Positions 36,701-46,343 are shown, numbered from the stretch's first letter. The stretch is 51,044 nucleotides of DNA from Bacillota bacterium (GCA_017460805.1 JAFUAF010000008.1:1-51044); one strand, 5' to 3'. Numbers and translations are program-made. Notes: generated by a model from the sequence alone, not told the origin.

Positions 36701-39106
36701 TTACTGTTCTCTCAACTTAGCGCCGAGTTTTTCTTCAAGCTCCGCAAGAATTTTCTTCATGGGGCTGCTTATTTCCTCGTCTGTAAGTGTTTTATCGGGA
36801 GCGCGGAAGAACAGGCTGAAAGCAACGGACTTAAAGCCCTCTTCTATCTGCTTGCCCTTGTAAACATCGAATAATTTAATGCTTTCAAGGAAGTTTCCGC
36901 CCTTTGCGCGTATCGCATTTTCAATATCCTTAACGGGAACGCTGTCTTTTACAAGCATTGCAATATCCCTTTCAACTGCGGGGAACTTGGGCAGCGGCTT
37001 GTAGATATGGTCAAAATCGGATGCCTTTGTAAGTTCCGAAATATCAAGCACAGCGACATAAACTTCCGTTCCGATGCCGTAAGCATCTGCCGTTGCGGGA
37101 TGAAGCTGACCGACAAAGCCGATATTTGTGCCGTTTATTGCAACATCCGCCGTTCTGCCGGGGTGCATATAAGGCAAGCTTGTGTTTGCCGAAAAATCGC
37201 CGCTTTCAATACCGAGTACGGACAAAAGCTGCTCAACTATACCCTTAATTGTGTAGAAATCCACCTTTGCGCCGAACATACCTATCGTAAGCTTGGGAAG
37301 CTCTTCGGGAAGTTCCGTAAGGGGCAGAGCCTTGGGCAGATATACCTTGCCTATCTCAAACAGACCCGCATCTTCGCTTCTGTGGCGCTTGAAGTTGGTC
37401 GCAAGACTTGTAAGCATACCGTTTAAAGTTAAGGTGCGCATTATGCTGAAATCCTCGCCGAGCGGGTTAGAGATTTTGACCGTGTTTCTTAAAGGACTGT
37501 CGGCGGGGATAGAAAGCCTGTCAAATACCTTGGGGCTTTCAAAACTGTAGTTCATGGCCTCGCAAAGACCCGCAGCCACCATAGTATTCTTTATCTTGTC
37601 CTCTATCTGCTGTGAATAGCTCTTTTTGCCGACTGTCGGTGTACCCGAAGCAAGTGTGCTTTCTATTTTGTCATAGCCGTAGAAACGTGCTATCTCTTCC
37701 GCAAGGTCGGCCTCTGCTTCAAGGTCGGGACGGAATGTCGGAATAACAGCCTTGCTGCCGTCAGCCTTTACTTCTATAAGCTTGAATAATTCTATCATTT
37801 CGTCGCTTGAAAGGTTTGTGCCCAAAAGTTTGTTGATGCTTTCGGGAGAATATTCAAGCGTTCTTTCCGTGCGTACATTGGGATAGCAGTCTACCATACC
37901 CGGGCAAACCTCGCCGCAGCCAAGCATTTCCACAAGCTGAACAGCACGGTTTACGGCAATTATGGAAAGGTTGGGGTCAAGACCCTTTTCGTATTTTGCG
38001 GAAGCATCCGTTCTTAAACCGAGTTTCTTTGCCGTGATACGAACATTCGGGCCGTTGAAGTTTGCACTCTCGAATAAGATCGCTTCTGCGCCTTCCGTTA
38101 TCTTGGAGTTTTCGCCGCCCATTACGCCTGCAACGGCAACGGCTTTTTCCGTATCCGCAATTACAAGCATTGACGGGTCGAGGTTTCTCTCCTGACCGTC
38201 AAGGGTAACTATCTTTTCGCCCTCGTTTGCATTTCTTACAATTATTTTTCTGTCCTTTATGCAGTCAATGTCAAAAGCGTGCATGGGCTGGCCGATCTCA
38301 AGCATAACGTAGTTTGTTATATCTACGATATTGTTGATGGGACGAACGCCGGCTGCCGTAAGTCTGTGGCGCATCCATAAAGGTGACGGACCTATTTTTA
38401 CGTTCTTTACCGCTCTTGCGATATATCTTGGGCAAAGTTCGGGGTTTTTTATCTCAACGGAGATCATGTCCGCTGCGTTTCCCTCGCCTTTTTCCTCAAC
38501 TTTGATCTCGGGGAATTTAAAAGGCTTGCGGAATGTTGCGGCTGTTTCGCGCGCAAGACCCGTAATACTGAAACAATCGGGGCGGTTTGATGTTATCTCA
38601 AACTCAACTACCTCGTCATTTATCTGTAAAAGCTCTTTTACATCTGCGCCCAAAGGCACTTCCTCGGTAAATACATAAATGCCGTATTCGGGTGCTTCGG
38701 GATAGTCGTGACGTGTAAAACCGAGTTCCTCGATAGAGCAAAGCATACCGTTTGACTCTACGCCGCGCAGTTTGCCCTTTTTTATCTTAACAAGCTCGCT
38801 GCCGTGGTAAACATTGCTGTTTATCATAGCTACGGGCACTATATCGCCCACTTTGAGGTTGGGTGCGCCCGTTACTATCTGCAAAGGCTCGCCGTTTCCT
38901 ACATCTATCTGTGTTACAACAAGTTTGTCGGCATCGGGATGCTTTTCTATTTCAAGCACCTTGCCCGTGATTATGCCGTCAATATCTTTACCCATTACGG
39001 TAAGGCTTTCCACCTTGCTGCCCGAAAGGGTTATCTCGTCCATAAATTCCTGCGTTGTGCAGTCTAAATCAACATATTCTTTTAACCAACTGATAGGTAA
39101 ATTCAC
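36701..39106 (-). CDS. pheT: phenylalanyl-tRNA synthetase beta subunit
   Basis: The 801-residue protein has the full domain set: an N-terminal tRNA-binding (EMAP-like) domain at about 40-150, B3/B4 editing domain, B5 DNA-binding fold, a catalytic-like core, and a C-terminal ferredoxin-like anticodon-binding domain ending LGAKLREQ. With PheS it forms the alpha2-beta2 enzyme. It starts 15 bases after pheS and is controlled by the same T-box. Confidence 0.97.
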   Translation of the reverse strand: MNLPISWLKEYVDLDCTTQEFMDEITLSGSKVESLTVMGKDIDGIITGKVLEIEKHPDADKLVVTQIDVGNGEPLQIVTGAPNLKVGDIVPVAMINSNVYHGSELVKIKKGKLRGVESNGMLCSIEELGFTRHDYPEAPEYGIYVFTEEVPLGADVKELLQINDEVVEFEITSNRPDCFSITGLARETAATFRKPFKFPEIKVEEKGEGNAADMISVEIKNPELCPRYIARAVKNVKIGPSPLWMRHRLTAAGVRPINNIVDITNYVMLEIGQPMHAFDIDCIKDRKIIVRNANEGEKIVTLDGQERNLDPSMLVIADTEKAVAVAGVMGGENSKITEGAEAILFESANFNGPNVRITAKKLGLRTDASAKYEKGLDPNLSIIAVNRAVQLVEMLGCGEVCPGMVDCYPNVRTERTLEYSPESINKLLGTNLSSDEMIELFKLIEVKADGSKAVIPTFRPDLEAEADLAEEIARFYGYDKIESTLASGTPTVGKKSYSQQIEDKIKNTMVAAGLCEAMNYSFESPKVFDRLSIPADSPLRNTVKISNPLGEDFSIMRTLTLNGMLTSLATNFKRHRSEDAGLFEIGKVYLPKALPLTELPEELPKLTIGMFGAKVDFYTIKGIVEQLLSVLGIESGDFSANTSLPYMHPGRTADVAINGTNIGFVGQLHPATADAYGIGTEVYVAVLDISELTKASDFDHIYKPLPKFPAVERDIAMLVKDSVPVKDIENAIRAKGGNFLESIKLFDVYKGKQIEEGFKSVAFSLFFRAPDKTLTDEEISSPMKKILAELEEKLGAKLREQ

Positions 39107-39121
39107 TTTTGCTCACCTCCA

Positions 39122-40147
39122 TTAAAACTGCTTTAAGAACTTGGTGTCGTTCTCAAATAATAATCTCAAATCGGAAATCGCATATTTCTGCATGGCAACA
39201 CGTTCAAGACCCATACCGAAAGCAAAACCCGAGTATGTCTTGTTGTCAATGCCGCTCATTTCAAGCACCTTGGGGTGTACCATACCGCAGCCAAGAACTT
39301 CTATCCAACCGCTGTCCTTGCATACACGGCAGCCCTTGCCGCCGCAGGCAAAGCAGCTTGCATCCATTTCTGCACTCGGTTCTGTGAACGGGAAGTGATG
39401 AGGACGGAAACGAACCTTTGTGTCCTCGCCGAAAAGCTCTTTTGCAAATACCGCAAGCGCACCTTTCAAATCGCCCATTGTAATGCCCTTGTCAATTACA
39501 AGACCTTCTAACTGGTGGAATACGGGCGAATGTGTCGCATCAACTTCGTCCGAGCGGTAAACACGGCCGGGAGCAATCATACGGATAGGCAGCTTGCCCG
39601 ATTCCATAACACGCACCTGCATGGGTGAAGTTTGTGTTCTTAACAGAAAATCGCCCTCGCCCTCGATATAAAATGTGTCCTGCTCGTCACGCGCGGGATG
39701 CTCCTTGGGGATGTTCAGCGCCTCAAAGTTATAGTACGCTTCCTCAACCTCGGGACCCTCGGCTATCTCGTAACCCATGCCGATAAAAATGCTCTTTATG
39801 TTTTCTATTACCGTTGTCATGGGATGAAGATGACCCATTTCGGGCACTTTGCCCGGCATTGTAACGTCAATGGTCTCCAGTTTGAGTTTTGCTGCCTGCT
39901 CCTTTGCGCGAAGCTCGGAAACAGACTTTTCAAGCATCGACTCTATCTCTGCACGAACGCTGTTTACCATCTGACCCATTTTGGGTCTTTCTTCGGGGCT
40001 CAATGCACCCATTCCTTTTAATATCTGTGTCAATTCGCCTTTTTTGCCAAGTATGTCAACCCTTATCGCGTCGAGCGCTTTAAGGTCGGCTGCCTGTGAA
40101 AGGCGGCTTGCTGCCAATTCTTTTATTTGGCTGAGCTTTTCTTTCAT
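39122..40147 (-). CDS. pheS: phenylalanyl-tRNA synthetase alpha subunit
   Basis: The 341-residue catalytic subunit has an N-terminal coiled coil (1-85) and a class II core. Motif 2 lies in [20 protein letters not shown]. The segment [15 protein letters not shown] and motif 3 [13 protein letters not shown] follow. Cysteines in [12 protein letters not shown] form a small zinc-knuckle-like insert. The ATG at 40147 follows AAGGAGGAT; a longer frame upstream runs through the T-box leader and is rejected. Confidence 0.97.
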   Translation of the reverse strand: MKEKLSQIKELAASRLSQAADLKALDAIRVDILGKKGELTQILKGMGALSPEERPKMGQMVNSVRAEIESMLEKSVSELRAKEQAAKLKLETIDVTMPGKVPEMGHLHPMTTVIENIKSIFIGMGYEIAEGPEVEEAYYNFEALNIPKEHPARDEQDTFYIEGEGDFLLRTQTSPMQVRVMESGKLPIRMIAPGRVYRSDEVDATHSPVFHQLEGLVIDKGITMGDLKGALAVFAKELFGEDTKVRFRPHHFPFTEPSAEMDASCFACGGKGCRVCKDSGWIEVLGCGMVHPKVLEMSGIDNKTYSGFAFGMGLERVAMQKYAISDLRLLFENDTKFLKQF

Positions 40148-40224
40148 TTTTATCCTCCTTAATATTTGTTTGTGGCTTGTTTGTGTTTTCCGATCAGGCA
40201 AAAGCAAGTTTTCGGCTTTTGCAA

Positions 40225-40455
40225 TAAAAAACGCCCCTGTAAAACACAGGGACGAAATATCGCGGTACCACCCAAATTCCCGTAAAAACGGGCACTCTTG
40301 CGGAATGTAACGGTTCCTGCCGTGGTCTCCTACTGTAATTCAAAGACCAAACTCCAACGTGAAATTTCGGTATCCGATATGCTTGACGGGGCTTGCAGCC
40401 GATGACCCCGACTCTCTGAAAAGATATTCGGTACTTACTTTGCGTTTTCATAGTT
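40225..40455 (-). promoter_or_regulatory. T-box riboswitch, tRNA-Phe specific
   Basis: The leader RNA contains the T-box core GGGTGGTACCGCG (40273-40261 on the minus strand), which pairs with uncharged tRNA. An intrinsic terminator follows: CGTCCCTGT/ACAGGGGCG (40254-40246 with 40240-40232), then U residues. Stem I lies upstream, with AGTA and GA elements near 40440-40430. The specifier is probably UUC (Phe) at 40363-40361, within AAATTTCAC. A further hairpin, GCAAAAGC/GCTTTTGC, lies between the terminator and pheS. Uncharged tRNA-Phe is expected to turn pheST on. Confidence 0.93.
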
Positions 40456-40477
40456 TTTAAAATTTCAAATCATTATT

Positions 40478-40506
40478 AGTATATCAATTACCCATAAAAA
40501 AGTCAA
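40478..40506 (-). promoter_or_regulatory. promoter of the pheST leader
   Basis: TTGACT (40506-40501) and TATACT (40483-40478) with a 17-base spacer on the minus strand, ahead of the T-box. Confidence 0.75.
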
Positions 40507-40511
40507 GCGGG

Positions 40512-40533
40512 AATTTGAATAATACGGCAAAAA
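40512..40533 (+). repeat. left flanking direct repeat of the R-M cassette
   Basis: This 22-bp sequence matches 44626-44647 at 20 of 22 positions, in the same orientation. It lies just beyond the pheST promoter. The first 14 bases, AATTTGAATAATAC, are identical. Confidence 0.55.
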
Positions 40534-40638
40534 CATTAAAAACCTGTTGATTTTGTTTTGTAATGGACAAATTAAAAAATTTTTGGTAGGATAAAGGTAT
40601 TTTTGTTTGAAGAACTTTCTTAAAGCTTGATTGTGTTA

Positions 40639-40686
40639 CTTATAGTCCGTTGTTATATTTTCCGTGTACCGATATAATGCTATAAG
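40639..40686 (+). promoter_or_regulatory. R-M promoter with candidate controller-protein operator
   Basis: TTGTTA (40650-40655) and TATAAT (40673-40678) are 17 bases apart. The inverted half-sites CTTATAG (40639-40645) and CTATAAG (40680-40686) bracket this promoter, as expected for C-protein boxes. The first gene starts at 40698 with AAGGTGGTG. The rest of 40534-40638 is AT-rich with no gene seen. Confidence 0.5.
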
Positions 40687-40697
40687 GTGGTGATTTT

Positions 40698-40904
40698 ATG
40701 ATAAAAGAACGACTGGGTAATCGTATTAGAGAACTACGGATGAATACGGGATTAAGTCAGGAAAAATTTGCTCTTAAAATAGAGATGGATAGAACTTATT
40801 TTGCTTCTGTTGAAGCTGGAAAGCGTAATATTTCTATTGTTAATATTGAAAAGATAGCAAATGGCTTGGAAGTTTCATTATCAGAATTATTTAAAGGAGT
40901 ATAA
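40698..40904 (+). CDS. Xre-type controller (C) protein of an R-M system
   Basis: A 68-residue stand-alone helix-turn-helix protein. The HTH is LSQEKFALKIEMDRTYFASVEAG (about 19-41, split here by family alignment), followed by the ANGLEVSLSELFKG tail. Size and position, directly ahead of the endonuclease gene, match C proteins. These delay nuclease expression until methylation is established after entry to a new host. It has 5 bases to the endonuclease start. Confidence 0.85.
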   Translation: MIKERLGNRIRELRMNTGLSQEKFALKIEMDRTYFASVEAGKRNISIVNIEKIANGLEVSLSELFKGV

Positions 40905-40909
40905 TTGTA

Positions 40910-41770
40910 ATGAAAGAGATTATTAGAAATATAGTTATTGATGAATTTTCGAAGCTTATAAAACTTATTGAAGCGGATTTTCAATCGAATTTTAAACGCA
41001 AGGTCAATAATTTTTTGTTAAGCCAAATGGATGAAAGAATTACTGCAAGTATGGTATTTGTAAGTAGTTTTGAATCAAAAAGTGGATTTGCTATTGAAAC
41101 ATGCGCTAAAAGAATCGCTCGCCTGAAATTTGGCGACGAAAATGTACCAACCATTGTAAATCCGAGGAATTTGCAGCATAACATAGATGCTTCAACGATA
41201 ACCGGTCAGGTTGTTGTTACGGATGTTGATACACATAACGGTGACTTGCGGGGCGAAATAGCAGCTTTCAGAGCAAACAACGAAGCGCGCGGCATGGGAA
41301 AAACAAGAGTTGAAAGCGGGGTTACGATGGAAAACGTAAGGAATACATTGTTGCCGCTATCAAAAAAATATGAAACCGATAACATTTATACTAAACCGGT
41401 CGATTTAGCTTTTTTTGACGGAAAAATGTGGAATATAATGGAATTAAAGGCGGGCGGTGATCTTGACAGTTCAAATGCTCCTTCAAATGTAGAAAAGCTT
41501 CTTACAATTTATGTTGATATGGGTATTGAAAATTGTAATGCGTATTTCGCAACGTTGTATAATAAAGATGGTGAAGGTAACGCATGGAAAGGAGCAGTAA
41601 AAAAACATTTACATTATCCTTCAATGTTTTTAATAGGGGCGGATTTTTGGAATCGCATTTTGCCTAATGGAATCATGTTTACTGATTTTACAAAATTATA
41701 TCGCGAAGCATTAGATGAAATCGACTTAAACAGCAGAATAAATTGTATGATAAGCGATTGTATTGGCTAA
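40910..41770 (+). CDS. type II restriction endonuclease, PD-(D/E)xK fold
   Basis: The 286-residue protein has a clear nuclease core: Asp165 in KPVDLAFF, then Glu178 and Lys180 in MELKAGG. The downstream pattern (GGDLDSSNA, a Gly-rich turn, then FWNRIL) is reminiscent of TdeIII-type endonucleases (GGNCC), but this was recalled by eye only. The recognition site is therefore unassigned. It lies between the controller and a methylase gene, 2 bases from the latter. AT-rich composition differs from the flanking genes and suggests transfer. Confidence 0.82.
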   Translation: MKEIIRNIVIDEFSKLIKLIEADFQSNFKRKVNNFLLSQMDERITASMVFVSSFESKSGFAIETCAKRIARLKFGDENVPTIVNPRNLQHNIDASTITGQVVVTDVDTHNGDLRGEIAAFRANNEARGMGKTRVESGVTMENVRNTLLPLSKKYETDNIYTKPVDLAFFDGKMWNIMELKAGGDLDSSNAPSNVEKLLTIYVDMGIENCNAYFATLYNKDGEGNAWKGAVKKHLHYPSMFLIGADFWNRILPNGIMFTDFTKLYREALDEIDLNSRINCMISDCIG

Positions 41771-41772
41771 TA

Positions 41773-42471
41773 ATGATGGCAAGATTGATAAACGGCGATT
41801 GCCTTGATTATATGAAAAAAATTCCCGATAACAGTATCGATTTAATTCTTACTGATCCACCGTATAATATAGCACAGTATTCAACAGGCAATATTAAACT
41901 TCCGGGAAGAGAAGCTCTTAACAATAACATCGCAAATTGGGATAATATACCTTTAGAACCAAAAAACTTTATCAAGGATTTTAAACGCATTATAAAACCT
42001 AACGGAAATATTTTTATTTTCACAAGCTATAATCTTATAGGAAAATGGCACGAGGTTTTTGATCCGGAATTTGATACTTTTCAGTTTTTTATATGGCATA
42101 AAACAAATCCCGCTCCCAAAATATATAAAAATGGTTTTTTGAATAGCTGTGAAATGATTATTTGTATGTGGAATAAAGGGCACAAGTGGAATTTTACTAC
42201 ACAGAACGAAATGCACAATTTCTTTCAAAGTCCAATCTGTATGTATCCGGAACGTCTCCGAAATCCAAAGCATCCGACCCAAAAGCCGGTAAAACTTTTA
42301 AAGCATATCATAAATATAGCGAGCTATCCTAATGATATAGTATTCGACCCTTTTATGGGAGTGGGATCTACAGGTGTTGCCTGTAAGGAACTCGGCAGAA
42401 GATTTGTAGGATGTGAAATCGATAAGGTTTATTTTGAAGCAGCAAAGGAGAGGATTAATATTTATGGATAA
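41773..42471 (+). CDS. DNA methyltransferase, beta class (N4-C or N6-A)
   Basis: The 232-residue protein has the catalytic motif TDPPY (27-31) before the AdoMet motif DPFMGVGSTG near the C-terminus, the order of beta-class amino methylases. HPTQKPVKLL precedes the latter, as usual. The base modified is adenine N6 or cytosine N4; DPPY is commonest in N6 enzymes. The start at 41773 comes just after the endonuclease stop. It overlaps the HEPN-like gene by 8 bases. Confidence 0.9.
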   Translation: MMARLINGDCLDYMKKIPDNSIDLILTDPPYNIAQYSTGNIKLPGREALNNNIANWDNIPLEPKNFIKDFKRIIKPNGNIFIFTSYNLIGKWHEVFDPEFDTFQFFIWHKTNPAPKIYKNGFLNSCEMIICMWNKGHKWNFTTQNEMHNFFQSPICMYPERLRNPKHPTQKPVKLLKHIINIASYPNDIVFDPFMGVGSTGVACKELGRRFVGCEIDKVYFEAAKERINIYG

Positions 42472-43135
42472 TATAATGTTTTTTGATACAATTGCATACG
42501 ATATGCTTAGTTTAGGTTTGGGGGCTCTTTCACATGCGAATTATCACGCGGGATACAACAATGATATAAATGATAAATGGGCAGAATTGTCAGTGATTCA
42601 AGCTGCACATGCTGCAGAACTTTTAGTAAAAGCAAGAATTGCTAAAGAGCATCCGCTTCTTATTTTTTCGAATTTACCATCAATCAGTAATCAGGATACA
42701 CTTTCTATCGATAAACTTGCGGAAGAAGGACGAACCATTGAGTGGGCGGAGTTACCAAAAGTGTTTAAAGCTATTACAAATTGCAACTTTGAAAATGCGG
42801 ATGTTTTTCGTACTTTTGGACGCTTGAGGAATAGCGTGCAACACTTTGGAATAATTCCAAACAGAACAACTACAAGTGCATCGTTAGAAACTTTGCGATT
42901 TATCTATTCCTTTATTGATCCATTTATTAAAGAACACTGGGGTTTGTATGCAATTGATTTTGATGAAGATATAGATTCGTATGAACATTTACCAATCACA
43001 CTAATTGGATATGAAATTGAGTTCTTAGTATCTCCCGAGGCAGCTGAATTTGCAGCATATTGGGAGGAGGAACTTGTTAATTGCAGTAAGGAATATCAAT
43101 TCATTATGAGAAAAAGAATTCGTGATGCTTTATAA
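42464..43135 (+). CDS. HEPN-like protein in the R-M operon
   Basis: The 223-residue protein is mostly helical. An early helix, AAHAAELLVKARIAKEH (about 47-63), and a later RNSVQH (Arg122 to His127, the R-x4-H pattern of HEPN RNases) are separated by about 60 residues, the HEPN arrangement. The C-terminal half (about 140-223) is acidic and unassigned. The ATG at 42464 follows AAAGGAGAGG and overlaps the methylase stop, so expression is coupled. HEPN proteins are often RNases in toxin or abortive-infection systems; a guard role here is inference. Confidence 0.6.
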   Translation: MDNIMFFDTIAYDMLSLGLGALSHANYHAGYNNDINDKWAELSVIQAAHAAELLVKARIAKEHPLLIFSNLPSISNQDTLSIDKLAEEGRTIEWAELPKVFKAITNCNFENADVFRTFGRLRNSVQHFGIIPNRTTTSASLETLRFIYSFIDPFIKEHWGLYAIDFDEDIDSYEHLPITLIGYEIEFLVSPEAAEFAAYWEEELVNCSKEYQFIMRKRIRDAL

Positions 43136-43399
43136 GAAGATAAAAGTGATGAGTAAAGAAATATTAGAAAAGGATCCTATAGATTTTTAACGGTAATTTT
43201 TAAATATTGATGATAAAAATTCGTTTAATGATTAAAAAGTGTTCGTCCATCGTTTAATATGGTGGAATTTGATTTTAGTCTCTCGACAACCAGATCAAAT
43301 AAGTCTATGTATGAATAAAAGTGCAGAAACCTTATTTGTCAAAAAAATTTCCATGTAATATGATGTCTTATGAAAACTTTGCTTTTAAAGCCTGCTGTC
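43136..43399. other. AT-rich gap within the R-M cassette
   Basis: No full gene is seen. A 13-codon frame starting at 43150 (MSKEILEKDPIDF, then stop) has no clear ribosome site and may be the remnant of a lost gene's start. Confidence 0.3.
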
Positions 43400-43438
43400 A
43401 ACAAATCTCCCTGTTAATTATCAACGGGGAGATTTGTT
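43400..43438. terminator. convergent terminator overlapping the D12 methylase stop
   Basis: AACAAATCTCCC (43400-43411) pairs with GGGGAGATTTGTT (43426-43438). The loop contains the methylase stop codon. U-richness is modest on both sides. Confidence 0.6.
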
Positions 43439-44538
43439 ATTAATAAGTGTTTGACATTACGTTCATTACGGCTGCGAACATTATATGTATACCGGTTGTC
43501 AAATGAAAGAATATTGAAATCGTCTTTATAAAGATTATAAACGAAATCGGTGTTTTTTATTACAAGAATAAACTGCGCCAATGTTTTTTTTAGTGAATAA
43601 GCCAGGCGTTCTTGGTCGTTTTTGGTAAAATCCTTGCCTTCATAGTCTGAAAAGTCAGTATCATAAGGTGGGTCAAGGAACATAAAATCATTTTCGGTGA
43701 GATTTGAATTTTTAAAGAATTCTTCAAAATCCGAACAATGTATATCCGTATTCTTGAAAATATTTTCTATTTCCTTGTTAAACATATTATCTATTTTTGC
43801 TTTAAAATTCTTTGTATTATAAGAAATACCACCATAAGGAATATTAAACTCTCCTTTGGCATTATATCTGAACATAGAACCATAGCAGTATTCACGCATA
43901 AAGTAAAAATTTGCGGCTTTATATTGAATAGAGGGTGCGTTTATTCTGCCAAGGTTTATATCATTAAAAACATTTCTGAAATACATATAGTATCCGCTTG
44001 TAAAACCGGTAATGAGATTATCTTTTAAATCTTCTTTGGAAAAGGGTTTCTTTTTATTGTTTTTGATAGTTCGCTGCATTTTATCAGAGGACATTCGGAT
44101 AAGTTGTGAATTGAATTTTACATCATCCAACAAGAGTTTTTCACTAAAACCCGAGTTTATTTTTTTTGAAATAGTTTTTGTAAATTCAACTAAAAATTTG
44201 TTTACTTCTTCCTTTGTGATTTGAGATTTCTCCAATAAGCGATATACATTTAATATTTCATCATAATTATCCGAACACACTTTTAAAAGGTTAGTAAAAC
44301 TATTGTTATAACATAAAAGCAAATTATATAGCTGCTTATCCTGTGTTTTTATTAGGTTATAATACTCAATTAAAGAAGATGAGATGTCATTTATAGCAGC
44401 AATATCGGGTTTTAGATGGAAAAACAATGCTCCACCGCCAAAAAAGGGTTCAATATATCTATTATAATTGGGGATATATGGCTTAATTATATTTATTTCG
44501 CCTGTTTTACCACCAGGCCATTTAATTAACGGATTCAT
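43414..44538 (-). CDS. D12-class (Dam/DpnM-like) adenine methyltransferase
   Basis: The 374-residue alpha-class N6-adenine methylase has the N-terminal KWPGGK (6-11), the AdoMet motif EPFFGGGALFF (about 30-40) and the catalytic motif FLDPPYDT late in the chain. At 374 residues it is longer than Dam (about 280), with an AT-rich middle insert (about 60-180). It faces the R-M operon and shares its terminator. D12 and beta-class methylases occur together in DpnII-like (GATC) systems; whether that is the case here is not shown. Confidence 0.9.
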   Translation of the reverse strand: MNPLIKWPGGKTGEINIIKPYIPNYNRYIEPFFGGGALFFHLKPDIAAINDISSSLIEYYNLIKTQDKQLYNLLLCYNNSFTNLLKVCSDNYDEILNVYRLLEKSQITKEEVNKFLVEFTKTISKKINSGFSEKLLLDDVKFNSQLIRMSSDKMQRTIKNNKKKPFSKEDLKDNLITGFTSGYYMYFRNVFNDINLGRINAPSIQYKAANFYFMREYCYGSMFRYNAKGEFNIPYGGISYNTKNFKAKIDNMFNKEIENIFKNTDIHCSDFEEFFKNSNLTENDFMFLDPPYDTDFSDYEGKDFTKNDQERLAYSLKKTLAQFILVIKNTDFVYNLYKDDFNILSFDNRYTYNVRSRNERNVKHLLITNLPVDN

Positions 44539-44625
44539 ATAAACACCTTTCTGTTATTTGAATTGTTACTATTATATCATAGTTACTCATAGTCTGCAAG
44601 TGTTTTTGAGTTTATATGCTGATAA

Positions 44626-44647
44626 AATTTGAATAATACAGTAAAAA
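44626..44647 (+). repeat. right flanking direct repeat of the R-M cassette
   Basis: Matches 40512-40533 at 20 of 22 positions, same orientation, just ahead of the guaA promoter. Confidence 0.55.
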
Positions 44648-44652
44648 AACAG

Positions 44653-44681
44653 TTGATTATTTGATGATTTAGGGATATAAT
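44653..44681 (+). promoter_or_regulatory. guaA promoter
   Basis: TTGATT (44653-44658) and TATAAT (44676-44681) with a 17-base spacer. No purine-riboswitch structure is evident in the short leader. Confidence 0.65.
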
Positions 44682-44721
44682 GAATAATAGATAAGTATTA
44701 AATTTTTACGGAGGAAAAGCT

Positions 44722-46254
44722 ATGCACGAAACAGTTATAGTTCTGGATTTTGGCGGGCAGTATAATCAGCTTATCGCGCGAAGAGTGCGTGAATGTAACG
44801 TATACTGCGAGGTCAAAAGCTTTAAGACCCCAATAGATGAGATAAAGAAGATCAACCCCAAGGGCATTATTTTCACGGGCGGCCCGAACAGCGTTTATCT
44901 TGACGACTCGCCACGAATTGAAAAGGAGATATTTGAACTTGGTATACCCGTGCTCGGTATCTGCTACGGCTGTCAGCTTATGGCTTATGTCATGGGCGGC
45001 GAGGTAAGTGCTGCCGAAAACAACAGTGAATACGGCAAGACAGAAACGATTTTTGATACATCCGACCTGCTTTTTAAGGGTCTGCCCGAAAAAGGCATCA
45101 CATGGATGAGCCATACCGATTACATAAGCAAACTGCCCGAAGGTTTTGTTTACACGGCACATACAAACGGCTGTCCGGCGGCGGGTATCTCCTGCGCGGA
45201 AAAGAAACTCTACGGCATTCAGTATCACCCCGAGGTAATGCACACCGAAAACGGTACACAGATGCTGCATAACTTCCTTTATAATGTCTGTGGTTGCTCG
45301 GGCGACTGGTCCATGAGCAACTACGCTAAAACAGCTATCGCAAATATACGCGAAAAAGTGGGTGACGGCAAAGTTCTGCTTGCGCTTTCGGGCGGTGTTG
45401 ACAGCAGCGTGCTTGCGGCACTTCTTGCAAAGGCTGTCGGAAATCAGCTTACCTGTATTTTTGTAGACCACGGCCTTATGCGAAAAAACGAGGGCGACGA
45501 GGTTGAGCAGGCGTTTGCAAAGTGGGATATAAATTTTGTCAGAGTAAATGCTAAAGACAGATTTTTGTCTAAACTTGCGGGAGTCTCCGATCCGGAAACC
45601 AAGAGAAAAATTATCGGCGAGGAATTTATCCGTGTCTTTGAGGCCGAGGCCAAAAAAATAGGCAAGGTAGATTTTCTTGCACAGGGCACTATCTACCCCG
45701 ATGTTATAGAGTCGGGCGCAGGCGATGCCGCTGTTATCAAAAGCCATCATAACGTAGGCGGTCTGCCCGATTACGTTGATTTTAAAGATATTGTAGAGCC
45801 TTTAAGACTGCTCTTTAAGGATGAAGTCCGTCAGCTCGGCACAGAGCTTGGCCTTGCAAGTTATCTTGTATGGCGCCAGCCTTTCCCCGGTCCGGGTCTT
45901 GCAATCAGAATTATCGGCGATATCACAGAAGAAAAGATATCCATCCTCCAGGATGCCGACTATATCTTCCGCGAAGAGATCGCCAACGCAGGCCTTGACC
46001 GCGATATCCACCAGTATTTCGCTGTCCTTACTTCTATGCGCAGCGTAGGCGTAATGGGCGATAGCCGTACTTACGATTATACCCTCGCCCTCCGCGGTGT
46101 TACCACAACCGACTTCATGACCGCTGATTTCGCCCGCATCCCCTACGATGTCCTCGAAAAAATCAGCAGCAGAATAGTAAACGAAGTCCAAAATATCAAT
46201 AGAATAGTGTATGATATAACCACAAAACCACCTTCAACTATTGAGTGGGAATAA
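44722..46254 (+). CDS. guaA: GMP synthase (glutamine-hydrolysing)
   Basis: Converts XMP to GMP with glutamine. The 510-residue protein has the class I amidotransferase domain (catalytic Cys in GICYGCQLM, His/Glu in [13 protein letters not shown]), the N-type ATP-pyrophosphatase with SGGVDSSV, and the C-terminal dimerisation domain ending KPPSTIEWE. The 3' end of guaA is a frequent integration site for mobile elements, and one follows directly here. Confidence 0.98.
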   Translation: MHETVIVLDFGGQYNQLIARRVRECNVYCEVKSFKTPIDEIKKINPKGIIFTGGPNSVYLDDSPRIEKEIFELGIPVLGICYGCQLMAYVMGGEVSAAENNSEYGKTETIFDTSDLLFKGLPEKGITWMSHTDYISKLPEGFVYTAHTNGCPAAGISCAEKKLYGIQYHPEVMHTENGTQMLHNFLYNVCGCSGDWSMSNYAKTAIANIREKVGDGKVLLALSGGVDSSVLAALLAKAVGNQLTCIFVDHGLMRKNEGDEVEQAFAKWDINFVRVNAKDRFLSKLAGVSDPETKRKIIGEEFIRVFEAEAKKIGKVDFLAQGTIYPDVIESGAGDAAVIKSHHNVGGLPDYVDFKDIVEPLRLLFKDEVRQLGTELGLASYLVWRQPFPGPGLAIRIIGDITEEKISILQDADYIFREEIANAGLDRDIHQYFAVLTSMRSVGVMGDSRTYDYTLALRGVTTTDFMTADFARIPYDVLEKISSRIVNEVQNINRIVYDITTKPPSTIEWE

Positions 46255-46343
46255 TTTACGAACCTTTGCAAGCTGCTTAAACAGCGAGTTTCAAAGTTGA
46301 CAACACCGTTTTGGCAACAAAATGGCAACAATAATTCAATTTC

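Noticed and set aside
40194..40451. Minus-strand open frame upstream of pheS
   Set aside because: It lies entirely in the T-box leader, whose RNA motifs explain the conservation.
41743..41772. Upstream start for the beta-class methylase
   Set aside because: It would overlap the endonuclease gene with no ribosome site; the ATG at 41773 begins at the usual MARLINGD family start.
44698..45750. 350-codon minus-strand frame inside guaA
   Set aside because: Antisense shadow of guaA; Cys/Ala-rich composition and no ribosome site.
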